NCBI GenBank assembly: GCA_035274425.1
Contig: DATEOC010000090.1
Coordinates: 1 to 64,000, forward strand
DNA from: JADMIH01 sp035274425
GTDB lineage: Bacteria > Chloroflexota > Chloroflexia > QHBQ01 > JADMIH01
DNA: 64,000 bases
Direction of reading: 5' to 3'
A program made the translations under genes and the position numbers. Under the pieces are notes generated by a model. It had not been told where the DNA came from. It saw nothing but the letters and a program-made list of their open reading frames with translations, and made no database searches. This document shows positions 16,551 to 25,228 of this stretch, piece by piece. Each line of letters starts with the position of its first letter. Within the stretch, counting starts at the first letter, position 1.

Positions 16551-17591
16551 TTAACCTGTCGCGTCGAGCAATTCTTCGCACGCCTGGAGGAATAATCGGA
16601 TGGCTTCGGGGCCGGTGGCGGGGATGGTGGCGCCGGAGGCCTGGGCGTGGCCTCCTCCTCCGAAGCGCTGGGCTATCGCCGACACGTCCGTACCTGGGCT
16701 GCTCCGTAGAGACGCGCGGGTCGTGCCATCTTCGCGTTCCTTGAGCACGGCTGCTACTCTCACACCACCTCGTACCGATGCCAGGTAGCTCGAAAGGCCC
16801 TCAAGCTCCTCCTCCTTCGCGCCCGCCTCCTTGAGCATCTGGGGCGTAACGCGGGCGTAGATAACTCGCCCTCCCGCGCCCAACGCCACGCTCCCCAGCA
16901 CCTTACTCCACAGCATCAGGGTCGAAAGGGGACGGCTGTTGAATGCCGCATCTACTACAGCGAAAAGGTTACCCCCACGCTCGTGCAGGTCTGCTGCCAG
17001 GCGTAACGTGCGTGGCGTGGTCGAAGGGGTGCGGAAGCCCAGGGTGTCGGTGACGATACCAGTCAGGAGATAGCGCGCTATCTCGGCGTCGATAGGCCAG
17101 CCCATATCTTGAAGTGCGCTGGTTATCTGCTCAGCGCATGACGGTGAGCCTGGGTCGACCAGTTGGAGATCGCCAAAGCCCACGTTGGTAGCGTGGTGGT
17201 CCAGGTTGAGCACTTTCACACCCGTCTCACCCCGAAAGGTGGCCTCATTCGCCTTGTAGAAGCCGCCCGTGCGCTTGGGGTCGCTTATGTCCAGGCAGGC
17301 TATATGTGTGGGCTGTGGGCCGGGAGGCACGTCACCCACACATACATCTTTAGGGTCGTATAGAGGCGCATATATCGCGGGCACTGGGTCGGGCGATACC
17401 ACGGCGCATCTGTACCCTTGCGCTCGCAACGCATGCGCGAACGCGAGACACGATCCCAGGCTGTCCCCGTCGGGTGACACGTGTAGAGGGAGCCATATCT
17501 TTTCGGCCCCCTCCAGCCAGCCTAATATCTGTTTGTAATCAGGCTCACCCCCTTGTGAGGCGGGTTCATTGAGCGGTTGGTTTGTAAGCAT
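16551..17591 (-). CDS. nrnA: DHH phosphoesterase, NrnA-type oligoribonuclease / pAp phosphatase
   Basis: A 346-residue DHH-DHHA1 protein. The metal-binding motifs are SPDGDSLGS (residues 39-47), CLDISD and LDHHAT; GGGGHAQASGA marks the C-terminal DHHA1 substrate domain. The family degrades short RNA oligonucleotides and dephosphorylates pAp. Its place upstream of truB-ribF is the common bacterial arrangement; the usual rbfA gene is not seen next to it here. The first motif has Ser where many members have His/Asn, a minor variation. Confidence 0.88.
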   Translation of the reverse strand: MLTNQPLNEPASQGGEPDYKQILGWLEGAEKIWLPLHVSPDGDSLGSCLAFAHALRAQGYRCAVVSPDPVPAIYAPLYDPKDVCVGDVPPGPQPTHIACLDISDPKRTGGFYKANEATFRGETGVKVLNLDHHATNVGFGDLQLVDPGSPSCAEQITSALQDMGWPIDAEIARYLLTGIVTDTLGFRTPSTTPRTLRLAADLHERGGNLFAVVDAAFNSRPLSTLMLWSKVLGSVALGAGGRVIYARVTPQMLKEAGAKEEELEGLSSYLASVRGGVRVAAVLKEREDGTTRASLRSSPGTDVSAIAQRFGGGGHAQASGATIPATGPEAIRLFLQACEELLDATG

Positions 17592-17718
17592 CTAGTGGTT
17601 ATTGATGGTCGGATTGCGATCAATTGCTCCCAATTCCATATAAGGTGGAGTAGTCTGTCTCTATTATATATATCATTGTCTCTGTTACAAGGTTAGCCCA
17701 CTGTGTCACAGGTACGAA

Positions 17719-17747
17719 GTAGGGGCGTGCCGCTGGCACGCCCCTAC
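17719..17747. repeat. GTAGGGGC palindrome, copy 1
   Basis: GTAGGGGCGTGCC and GGCACGCCCCTAC flank GCT. One of five copies in the window (also 21413, 21459, 31210, 41545). It lies between a minus-strand gene end and a minus-strand gene start. Confidence 0.8.
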
Positions 17748-17782
17748 GGGTGTACATTTCCTCTTGCTGCAGAAAAGGGTAT

Positions 17783-18457
17783 CTAGGCAGGCTGGTCTAC
17801 GCTCTGCTCAGCCTGTAGCTCTGTGCTGAAGACCCTCACAGGTTCCTGCTCGGCCAGTATCTCCCCACGCTCTAGCTCGTCTAGCGCAGACATATCTGGC
17901 ACCCGCACGGCCTCCGGGCGCTCCTCATCGACCTGTAGCTGAGGCTGAGGCTGCTGTTGCGCCTGGGCCTGTGGTTGGGCACTCATCACCACCCCAGCCG
18001 CCACGCTCGCACCGGCGAGTAGCAGGCCAGGCACTAATATCAACCGCCGGGGCAGGTTGATGCCTAGTGCCCTGTCAACCGAATACTTGCCAGGCCCGGA
18101 GAGTCCGAGTGCCAGCGCGATAGCGATATTCGTCACCGGCAACTCTGCCCCACCACTCGTTACCCATATCGGCTTCCCCCAGTGTACTTTGGCGGTAGCC
18201 ATACCCATAGCTCCGATAGTGCCGAGCGGGCCGAAGGGGTTGAGCGCGCCAAGCAGCGTGAGCGCACCCCCACCAAACTCGGAGAGGCCCGCCATGAGCG
18301 CCCAGGGGCGTCCAGGCCTCATCCCAATCGACTCCAGCCACCCGGTCGTGCCCTCGATGCCGTGCCCGCCGAACCAGCCGAAGAGCTTCTGCGAGCCGTG
18401 GCCCGCCATCAAGCCGCCAGAAGCCAACCGTAGTATCAGCAATCCTAGATTTTTCAT
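17783..18457 (-). CDS. DoxX family membrane protein
   Basis: A 224-residue protein with four hydrophobic helices in the first 160 residues and the typical DoxX opening RLASGGLMAGHGSQKLFGWFGG. A Gln/Pro-rich and acidic cytoplasmic tail of about 65 residues is not part of the family core. DoxX proteins act as membrane subunits in oxidative-stress or quinone-linked systems; the role here is not clear. The start is ATG 18457 with AGGAGA 8 nt upstream; 27 upstream in-frame codons lack support. Confidence 0.85.
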   Translation of the reverse strand: MKNLGLLILRLASGGLMAGHGSQKLFGWFGGHGIEGTTGWLESIGMRPGRPWALMAGLSEFGGGALTLLGALNPFGPLGTIGAMGMATAKVHWGKPIWVTSGGAELPVTNIAIALALGLSGPGKYSVDRALGINLPRRLILVPGLLLAGASVAAGVVMSAQPQAQAQQQPQPQLQVDEERPEAVRVPDMSALDELERGEILAEQEPVRVFSTELQAEQSVDQPA

Positions 18458-18543
18458 CGTCGTTCTCCTGTAATGTCTTCTGAATAACATATCCCTCCGC
18501 ATATCGTTACTGCAAACTACGTGCCAGATAAGCTCCATACATG

Positions 18544-18582
18544 AAAAATAAAAGGTTCGGCGCAGCCGAACCTTTTATTTTT
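18544..18582. terminator. Palindromic terminator, GGTTCGGC core
   Basis: AAAAATAAAAGGTTCGGC, loop GCA, then the perfect complement. It follows the C39-type gene on the minus strand. Confidence 0.85.
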
Positions 18583-18609
18583 ATATCCTACTCGCTGGGA
18601 GGGGTGACT

Positions 18610-19518
18610 CTAGCGTGGCTTGCCGACGGCCAACCCGTCGAACGACTGCGCGCCCCACGATGCCATGAACTTTGCCCAGGTGACCTCGTACTCGTACACA
18701 CGGTTCTTGCCCGTGCTGGTAGGGCCGAGCACGTCGCGTATCACAACCACATCTTTATTGAAACCCATCACCACCGCGGCGTGGTCGTTGCCAAGCACGG
18801 TCTTGTGGGTGCGTCCGTTGGGCATGACCCAGGTAGCCGGCTTCCACGCCTTGAAATCGACCGTGGTCTTTATCCATACAAGCTCGCCCCGCAAGAGCGC
18901 GGCCTGGATGCCCTCGCGCGTGTTCACTGGCGTTACGCGCAGGCCGTACTTCTCGAAGACCTTGCGCATCGCCTGCCCCGTGGAGCGCGCCAGGAAATTC
19001 TTCTTGTAGTCGCCGGAGAAAGAGGTGGTGATGTCGCCACCGTAGATGAATATACCTTTCTTCGTCTCTTTATAATACGGCTCAGGCCCCTTCGACATCC
19101 CAACTATAGCAGCCTGTTGGGCCACGCTAACGTCAAAGCCGTTCGTCTTCAGGACGACCCAGGCGGCGTCGAACTCGCAGGAGTAGTGGAACTCCTGATT
19201 CTTCTTCGTCGCCGCAGGTATGTAGGCATCGTACACGTGCCCCTTGACTACCACTTTCTTAGGCGTGGGGGTTGGGGTTGGCTTCTTGGGTGTGGGCGTG
19301 CGCGTCGCCGTAGGGTTTGGCCTTGCCGTCTGCGTCGGAACGCGGGTCGCGGAAGGTCTGGGTTGTGACGTCGCCACGGTAAAGGGTGCGGCCACGCCCA
19401 CAACATGCACCTGGGGTGGGAGCGCGGATAGCATCGCTTGCGCTGCTATCTCATTCGCACCAGTAGGCGAGATGATAGAAATTATGAGAGCAAAGAGAAG
19501 AGCCAGAGTTTCCAGCAT
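18610..19518 (-). CDS. Secreted C39-like cysteine peptidase
   Basis: A 302-residue exported protein with an N-terminal signal helix and a long Thr/Pro/Lys linker (residues 52-90). A C39-like papain-fold domain carries Cys114 in YSCEFDAAW, His in GNDHAAVVMGF and Asp in VIRDVLGP. It is probably an extracellular peptidase or peptidase-like protein; the leader-peptide ABC transporter parts of true bacteriocin systems are absent. The start is uncertain: ATG 19518 lies just after a TATACTATTATACT sequence without a ribosome-binding site, while ATG 19542 and TTG 19554 are upstream choices. Confidence 0.7.
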   Translation of the reverse strand: MLETLALLFALIISIISPTGANEIAAQAMLSALPPQVHVVGVAAPFTVATSQPRPSATRVPTQTARPNPTATRTPTPKKPTPTPTPKKVVVKGHVYDAYIPAATKKNQEFHYSCEFDAAWVVLKTNGFDVSVAQQAAIVGMSKGPEPYYKETKKGIFIYGGDITTSFSGDYKKNFLARSTGQAMRKVFEKYGLRVTPVNTREGIQAALLRGELVWIKTTVDFKAWKPATWVMPNGRTHKTVLGNDHAAVVMGFNKDVVVIRDVLGPTSTGKNRVYEYEVTWAKFMASWGAQSFDGLAVGKPR

Positions 19519-19579
19519 AGTATAATAGTATACTGATCGCATCGGATAATGCAAACATTATGTTAAGGGAGGCCCCTTC

Positions 19580-20014
19580 ATGCCGGGTGAGTGGCGTCGC
19601 GGCGAGTACATCATAAGCACAGATCAGGCACGGCTCGATATAGACCTCATATACCGCTTCCTCAACGAGTCGTCATACTGGGCGCAGGGGAGGTCGCGGG
19701 AGACCGTCGAACGCTCCATCGCCAATTCCCTATCCTTCGGAGTGTACAAAGGCGACTTCGAAGAGCAGGTAGGCTTCGCCCGCGTAGTGACCGATTATGC
19801 TACCTTCGGTTGGGTGGCCGACGTCTTCATCCTTGAGCCATACCGGGGGCAGAAGCTGGGAGAGTGGCTGATTGAGACGATAGTGGCGCAGCCTGAATTG
19901 CAGGGCATGCGCCGCCTCTTTCTCGCCACCAGGGACGCGCATGGCCTCTACAGTAAGTACGGCTTCAGTCCACTCGAAAACCCAGACAGGTTCATGATGA
20001 AGAAGCAAGTATGA
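19580..20014 (+). CDS. GNAT family N-acetyltransferase
   Basis: A 144-residue acetyl-CoA-dependent transferase. The CoA-binding segment is VFILEPYRGQKLGEWLIE (the R/QxxGxG/A-like region), followed by LATRDAHGLYSKYGFSPL, typical of small single-domain GNATs. The acceptor is unknown. GGGAGG precedes the ATG. The gene is divergent from the C39-type gene and probably in one transcript with the TPR lipoprotein downstream. Confidence 0.88.
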   Translation: MPGEWRRGEYIISTDQARLDIDLIYRFLNESSYWAQGRSRETVERSIANSLSFGVYKGDFEEQVGFARVVTDYATFGWVADVFILEPYRGQKLGEWLIETIVAQPELQGMRRLFLATRDAHGLYSKYGFSPLENPDRFMMKKQV

Positions 20015-20052
20015 ATAATATCTATCCCGTAACCAGGAGGGTTCTAACTATT

Positions 20053-21396
20053 ATGAAACACGTGCGTTTCCTTATGCTCTCCGTCTTGCTCATGTTGCTA
20101 AGCGCGTGCGACAATCAGCCCGCGACACCTACCCCTGCCATTGGCCCTACCCAAACGCCTGGGGTCACGGCGACTGTAGAAGCGACTCAGCCTACTCCGG
20201 GTGGTCCAGACATCACGCCCACAGTCTCCGCGGGGGTTACATCGATGCCGCTCGTTCCTCCGACTCCTACTCAGCCCGCCATAGACACGCTGGCACCTGA
20301 TCTTGAGAAGATGCTCAATGCCGGGTTGCGGCCTACGCCCGTCGGGTCGAGCGATGGTATGCATATTGAGGGAGTGCGAGCCTTCAAGCTGCAGGGCAGC
20401 AAGCCTCTATGGGTCGCCCACAGCTACGGCAGCCGCAGCTTCGAGCCAGAAGAGAAGCACTACGTTTCTATTTACGAGCACGAGAACGAGAGGTGGCACT
20501 CACTGGCTAGTATACCGCTCGAATCGACGGACTACGTTGACCGGGCGGGCGTGACGCAGGTACAGATCGAGCCAAAGAATATGTGGTTGCAGGTGGACGG
20601 CGGGGCGGGCGCTCACAGCGGCGTATTCGATTTGCTACGTTTCGATGGCACGACCCTGAGCCTGGAGCAGGAGAACTTTTCATCCTCGCCAGGTGCGGGT
20701 GAGGTTCGAGACGTGAACGGTGATGGCACACCCGACTTGGTGCTGAACGGCACTGATGATTTTGTCTTCTGCTACGCCTGTGGAGTGCGGCTCATCAACT
20801 TCACGGTGCTGCGTTGGGATGGCACTAAGATGGCAGGCGTAGAGCTGTCACCCCTTGCTACCTCCGCTCCTGAGGAGGCCCAACGCCTGAACGACCTCGC
20901 CATCAAGGAGACGAAGGGCGACTTGTGGAAGGCCGCGAAGGAGAACATCGAGAAGGCGAAAGCGTTAGCACCCCAGGACGAAACACTCGTATGGAATGCA
21001 GCGCTGATAGGGCTAACCGCGGATGCGCGTGCGGCACACACGAAGGAGACCGGACACCCTCTCCTCGCTATGGTCTTCTACGGCGACTATGACGCCGCGA
21101 TAGCTAGCATACGCGAATACAGTCCCGAAGAGCTTTTCAGGCCGCAGTCCCCATTGATAGTCGGCACCCCAGCCGAAGGCGACGAAGAGACGTTGAGGCA
21201 GCGCATCATCGAGACCACGACCAAAGCGATAGAAGCTGATCCCAACCTTGCGGGCGCTTACTTCCTGCGTGGCTGGGCGCGCTTCAAGGCTGGCGCGGAT
21301 AGCCCCGAAGCCACAGCCGACATTGTGCGCGCCTCCGAGCTGGCCCCCAACGAGGAATTGTTCAAGTTCGCGGCGGCGTACATGCAGGATAAGTAG
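20053..21396 (+). CDS. Lipoprotein with FG-GAP-like segment and C-terminal TPRs
   Basis: A 447-residue lipoprotein. The signal peptide ends in LLSAC, and a Thr/Pro linker runs to about residue 90. The middle region holds a calcium-loop-like DVNGDGTPDLV motif of the FG-GAP/VCBS type. The C-terminal 150 residues are helical with TPR-like spacing (WKAAKENIEKAKALAP; AGAYFLRGWARFKAG). It may be a surface scaffold. The start is ATG 20053 because CCAGGAGGGT lies upstream; the earlier in-frame ATG at 20011 would overlap the acetyltransferase stop. Confidence 0.75.
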   Translation: MKHVRFLMLSVLLMLLSACDNQPATPTPAIGPTQTPGVTATVEATQPTPGGPDITPTVSAGVTSMPLVPPTPTQPAIDTLAPDLEKMLNAGLRPTPVGSSDGMHIEGVRAFKLQGSKPLWVAHSYGSRSFEPEEKHYVSIYEHENERWHSLASIPLESTDYVDRAGVTQVQIEPKNMWLQVDGGAGAHSGVFDLLRFDGTTLSLEQENFSSSPGAGEVRDVNGDGTPDLVLNGTDDFVFCYACGVRLINFTVLRWDGTKMAGVELSPLATSAPEEAQRLNDLAIKETKGDLWKAAKENIEKAKALAPQDETLVWNAALIGLTADARAAHTKETGHPLLAMVFYGDYDAAIASIREYSPEELFRPQSPLIVGTPAEGDEETLRQRIIETTTKAIEADPNLAGAYFLRGWARFKAGADSPEATADIVRASELAPNEELFKFAAAYMQDK

Positions 21397-21412
21397 GGCA
21401 GGTCTGGCCGCT

Positions 21413-21440
21413 GTAGGGGCACGGCGCGCCGTGCCCCTAC
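21413..21440. repeat. GTAGGGGC palindrome, copy 2
   Basis: GTAGGGGCACGGCG and CGCCGTGCCCCTAC form a perfect palindrome between convergent genes. It may act as terminator. Confidence 0.8.
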
Positions 21441-23743
21441 TATAATGCAGCGTCGCTATAGGGGCGTGCCGGCGGCACGCCCCTACGACCTGCACACGCC
21501 AGCCAAACCGCTACCACAGCTATCACAACCAACCCCCCCGGCACGAGCACATCCCAAATCTCAGGCATACCTGCATGGTGGAGGCTGGGGCGGTGGATAG
21601 CGGCTGTGAGGCCATCAAGGAGATAACCAGGCTCCACGATAAGGGGCGATTGGGTGGGATCGTAGATGGTTGGAGCTTCGCCAACCTGCCCGGCCTCCAA
21701 CAGACCACGCAAGCGGTAGTACACCTGGAAGTCCACCAGCGCGCCTGGTATAGAAACGAGCGCGCCCAGCGCTGCTAACCCTACCCATGAGGCGAAAAGG
21801 ATAAGGGATAAGGGATAAGGGATAAAGGACCCACCCCTGTCTCTCAGCTTGGAACGAGCTATCCAGTCCCCCAACGAGGCGAGCGGCCACATCAGCAGGG
21901 GCAGCACAGGCATGACCAGGCGTGGCCCCCAGGCGAAATTGCCCGTCCAGGCCCACCACATCGCGTTGAAGACGAAGCCGGCTACAGTGGACGCGACTAT
22001 GAGCAGAGCTGCTACCTTTCCCCGGAGGCCGCCATTCCTGTACATGAGCCACAGCCCTAGAGGCGCGAGTATCACCACAGGCGCATAAAGGAAGATGCTC
22101 TTGCCTGGGCTGAAGAGGAGGCCGCCCAGCCCCTCCAACAAGGGCGTACTGAAACCCGGCTCTCTCTCGTATCCTGAGCGGAAGAAGGGGTTGTTGGTAT
22201 CAAAATAGCGCAGATAGTTGTAACCTATCTGCACGATACCCGCCACGATGGGGCCGATTGAGAAGAATATGCCTGCCTTTAGAGCAGCCACTACGCCATT
22301 TTGGATTTTGGATTTTGGATTTTGGATTTCGGGGTCGTATTTTGGACTTTGGACTTTGGACTTTGGACCGTAAAGGAACGCCAGCCACACCACAGCGAGA
22401 CCAATCGCGGGGGTGTATATGGCGAAGGCTGGCTTGAAGAGTAACATCGCGCCGAGGCATAAGCCCGACAATAGCACGCGTCGGGTGCTGGGTACCGTCT
22501 CGCCCTCGCGAGGTAGGATGAGCAAGATAGCGGCGAGTAACAGGAAAGCGCCTGCCGGTTCGGAGAAGAATGTGCGGGCGTAGCTGAGAGCGGGTGTGGT
22601 GAGCAGGAAGGTAGCGACTACCAGCAGCGACACACCCACAGATGCGAAGAGCTTGCATGCCCTGTAGAGGAGCCAGCAGGTCAGCGCGGTTACGAGCAGG
22701 TTGGTGAGAGAGACCGCGAAGCGAGTTATAGCCTCATATCCCCCGCCCAGCAGCACGCCGAGCTTCCCCAGGAAGTAGAAGGGCACTGCGATCAACGGCT
22801 GGCCGAAACCGTACTTGGTCCACGTCTCGCGCCCCGGATAGCGCGTAGGGAGGCCGTACTCGGCCAGCCCAGCCGATACTTGATACATCCGCTCAGCATC
22901 GAAGGCGTTGAGATGAGGTTCAGCGTCGTGCACAGTGTAGCCCATCACCAGGAGCATAAGCGCACCTGTGAGCGCGACAACTACAAGGAGGGTGGACCAT
23001 CGCGCTCCGACTTTCGGAACCAGTCGAGGGATGTATACGTTAAGAAGCAGGAGCGCACCGAGGGCGACCGGCGCAACCCACACAACCGTATCCATCCACC
23101 TGTCGCGGTAGACCACGAGCGGGCCGAAAAGCGCCGGGAGTGTAGCTCCGCAGATGAGAGAGAGGGCTGGCCTCGCGGTCCAAATGAGCATACACAGGTA
23201 GAGTAAGATGGCGGAGAGCGCCAGCAGGCCGAGGTTGATCCAAGCGCCGGTTCGAGCGTCGGGAGCGTAGATGTCGAGGCTCTGCACCAGGCGGCCAAGC
23301 GTGCGCCCGTCTCCGGGAGCGTCCAGGCGGGGACCTCCGAGCGCCACGTGCGGGTCTTGATTGGTGGTTGTGCCCCAGGCTTCCACCGTCCAGGGTTGGC
23401 CTGGGAGGGTGGGCACGCTGTTCACAGGCTGGCCTTCGATGTACAGCACTGCCTCGCCTGGGACTGCTCCTGCCCCCACGCCGCTGATGCTCACGTGCAG
23501 GGTGCCGGGACCCCAGTTTTGGAGCGTCAACTGCGCGTAAGGCTCAGTCCAACGGTAGGCACCGTGCTCAGGAGTATTTTCGGGGTCGTAGAAGCCGTCG
23601 GTGACGTAGAAGTGGTCGGTCTCCGTACCGAAGCGCACCTCCTCGTGGGCAGATACTCGTCCCGCCAGGAGCGCCAGCCCCAGTGTGATAGCGGCTATAA
23701 GCGAAATGGCGGCAACATGCCACACCGGGCGTACCGGCGGCAT
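21440..23743 (-). CDS. Polytopic membrane glycosyltransferase-like protein (GT39/PMT-like)
   Basis: A 767-residue protein. After an N-terminal signal/anchor helix there is an extracellular beta-sandwich (about residues 35-170) and then a dozen or more transmembrane helices. Loop HLNAFDAERMYQ and the arrangement of long polytopic helices resemble GT-C glycosyltransferases that use polyprenyl-linked sugars; acceptor and donor are unknown. Two heptamer-derived stretches lie in frame: PKSKVQSPKYDPEIQNPKSK from 22299-22368 and FIPYPLSLILF from 21797-21833. The last dozen residues are encoded by the palindrome at 21459. Confidence 0.7.
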   Translation of the reverse strand: MPPVRPVWHVAAISLIAAITLGLALLAGRVSAHEEVRFGTETDHFYVTDGFYDPENTPEHGAYRWTEPYAQLTLQNWGPGTLHVSISGVGAGAVPGEAVLYIEGQPVNSVPTLPGQPWTVEAWGTTTNQDPHVALGGPRLDAPGDGRTLGRLVQSLDIYAPDARTGAWINLGLLALSAILLYLCMLIWTARPALSLICGATLPALFGPLVVYRDRWMDTVVWVAPVALGALLLLNVYIPRLVPKVGARWSTLLVVVALTGALMLLVMGYTVHDAEPHLNAFDAERMYQVSAGLAEYGLPTRYPGRETWTKYGFGQPLIAVPFYFLGKLGVLLGGGYEAITRFAVSLTNLLVTALTCWLLYRACKLFASVGVSLLVVATFLLTTPALSYARTFFSEPAGAFLLLAAILLILPREGETVPSTRRVLLSGLCLGAMLLFKPAFAIYTPAIGLAVVWLAFLYGPKSKVQSPKYDPEIQNPKSKIQNGVVAALKAGIFFSIGPIVAGIVQIGYNYLRYFDTNNPFFRSGYEREPGFSTPLLEGLGGLLFSPGKSIFLYAPVVILAPLGLWLMYRNGGLRGKVAALLIVASTVAGFVFNAMWWAWTGNFAWGPRLVMPVLPLLMWPLASLGDWIARSKLRDRGGSFIPYPLSLILFASWVGLAALGALVSIPGALVDFQVYYRLRGLLEAGQVGEAPTIYDPTQSPLIVEPGYLLDGLTAAIHRPSLHHAGMPEIWDVLVPGGLVVIAVVAVWLACAGRRGVPPARPYSDAAL
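21459..21486. repeat. GTAGGGGC palindrome, copy 3, inside coding sequence
   Basis: TAGGGGCGTGCC..GGCACGCCCCTA lies within the 3' end of the membrane glycosyltransferase gene and encodes RRGVPPARPY of its C terminus. Confidence 0.75.
22299..22368. repeat. In-frame TTTTGGA/GGACTTT heptamers within a gene
   Basis: (TTTTGGA)n followed by (GGACTTT)n. On the coding minus strand they translate into repeats of PKSK and QNPKSK between two membrane helices. Confidence 0.85.
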
Positions 23744-24066
23744 AGCATCACGAAAGGCAGATAAAGAGAAGCGGCGCGCAGCCAGCAGTGATCACTCCCG
23801 AAATGGTGGTGAGGCACCCTTAGTGCCAGGAGATAAGTCAGGGGATAGATATAGTTATTATGTCCCGAAAATTATATCATCAAACCCCTATACAGGCGCA
23901 CGCGTATCTGCTATCATGCGCATATAGGCGTGAAACATGATGCGTGATGCCTGATATAAACGCAAAGACGCAAAGGCAACAAAGAACGCCAAGATTTATG
24001 GGTATGCGCAATCCAAAATCCAAAATCTAAAATCTAAAATCCAAAATGAAGAGAGGGGAATTATCG
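23744..24066. other. Divergent intergenic region with repeats
   Basis: On the minus strand TGATATAAT (23871-23879) is an extended -10 for the glycosyltransferase gene. On the plus strand there are GTGAAAC/ATGCGTG units at about 23930, CGCAAAGA units at 23957 and (AATCCAA)n at 24008-24044, which leads straight into the ribosome-binding site of the next gene. No gene is seen. Confidence 0.55.
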
Positions 24067-25059
24067 ATGTTACTCAGCGGGCATCAAGAGGGTAAGTATA
24101 GGATAATGGCCGCGCCGTTGGTGGCGCTATTGGCCCTAATGATATGGGCAATTTCGGGATTGGGCGCGGGGGCGGTGCAGGCGCAGCAGGCGACGCTGCC
24201 TATAGGAAGCACGGGCGCGACTACAGCCCCCACAGGCCTTTATGATACGCCCGCATCGGACGGTAAGCTGCTCGCTACCATGCCACTCAATGCACAGGCT
24301 AAGGTAATGGGCGGGCCGTTCAACGAGGGTTGGTACTGGCTCGACTACAAAGGCACGAAGGGCTATGCTCCCGGCAAGACGCTCGTCCTGGTAGACGGTA
24401 ACTACAAGCCTGTGCCCTCAGCGACCCCTAGACCACCCTCTCCATATCTCGGCCTCTGGGTTGGGGAATTGGCGAAGGCCGGACCAGTGAAGAGCGGGCC
24501 TGGCTCCAACACCTCCACAGTCAAGAGCTGGTGGGCTGGGAGGCGCGTGCTACTCTACCAGGAGGCTAAGGATAGCAAGGGCGCGGCCTGGTATCGCGTT
24601 TCGGACCCCCCTGAGGTCCCTATGTACGTGCAGGCCAGCCTCATAAAGAAGATGTTCGCCGTGAAGTACGAGGACGGCAACCGATGGAAGGGGAAATGGG
24701 TAAACGTCAACCTCTCTCAGCAAGTAGTGACCGCATACCAGAATGGCGAGCCTGTGAAGGTAACGCTTGCATCCACAGGTAAAGCCAGCACCCCAACCAA
24801 CCAGGGTGTGCAGTCAATACAGTGGCGCGTCACCAGCAGGCGCATGGTAGGCGGCACGCCCGGCGTGGACTATTACGACCTCCCCAACGTCCCCTACCCA
24901 CAGTACTTCAACTCGACGGGCGAGGCGCTGCATGGCACTTACTGGCACGACAACTTTGGCCGCCCATCCAGCCACGGCTGCGTCAACCTCAGCACCCCCA
25001 TCTCGAAGTGGTTCTACGAATGGGGCCACGTCGGCATGGTCGTGTGGGTGCATAACTAA
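24067..25059 (+). CDS. L,D-transpeptidase (YkuD) with SH3-like N-terminal domains
   Basis: A 330-residue exported protein with a signal helix (about residues 10-38). Two SH3-like segments follow (residues 45-110 and 125-190, with GPFNEGWYWLDYKGTKGYAPG in the first). A YkuD domain ends the protein with HGTYWHDNFGRPSSHGCVNLS, holding the catalytic His and Cys. It forms 3-3 cross-links or attaches proteins to peptidoglycan. It is a close paralogue of the next gene. The start is ATG 24067 after AGAGAGGGGAA; the earlier ATG at 24046 is part of the repeat junction. Confidence 0.9.
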   Translation: MLLSGHQEGKYRIMAAPLVALLALMIWAISGLGAGAVQAQQATLPIGSTGATTAPTGLYDTPASDGKLLATMPLNAQAKVMGGPFNEGWYWLDYKGTKGYAPGKTLVLVDGNYKPVPSATPRPPSPYLGLWVGELAKAGPVKSGPGSNTSTVKSWWAGRRVLLYQEAKDSKGAAWYRVSDPPEVPMYVQASLIKKMFAVKYEDGNRWKGKWVNVNLSQQVVTAYQNGEPVKVTLASTGKASTPTNQGVQSIQWRVTSRRMVGGTPGVDYYDLPNVPYPQYFNSTGEALHGTYWHDNFGRPSSHGCVNLSTPISKWFYEWGHVGMVVWVHN

Positions 25060-25086
25060 TTCCAGTCTCAACGTAGTTTTGACACT

Positions 25087-25143
25087 GGAGAAAGCATCAA
25101 AAGAGGTTTCGGCGCAGCCGAAACCTCTTTTGATGCTTTCTCC
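25087..25143. terminator. Long perfect palindromic terminator
   Basis: A 27-bp stem beginning GGAGAAAGCATCAAAAGAGG with the central GGTTTCGGC-GCA-GCCGAAACC. It lies between the two YkuD genes. Confidence 0.88.
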
Positions 25144-25154
25144 AACCCCTTCTT

Positions 25155-25183
25155 TTGATAAACAAGGCGTTTTCTGTCATAAT
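25155..25183 (+). promoter_or_regulatory. Sigma70-like promoter of the second YkuD gene
   Basis: TTGATA at 25155, a 17-bp spacer, CATAAT at 25178. It follows the terminator, so the two paralogues are separately transcribed. Confidence 0.6.
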
Positions 25184-25228
25184 AAAGGTCGCGGGGTATT
25201 ATTCTCGTATTTAGAAAAGGGCTTATAT

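Noticed and set aside
18541..19368. 275-codon plus-strand frame
   Set aside because: Antisense shadow of the C39-like peptidase gene.
24932..25228. N-terminal extension of the second L,D-transpeptidase
   Set aside because: Overlaps the first transpeptidase gene in another frame and crosses a terminator and promoter.
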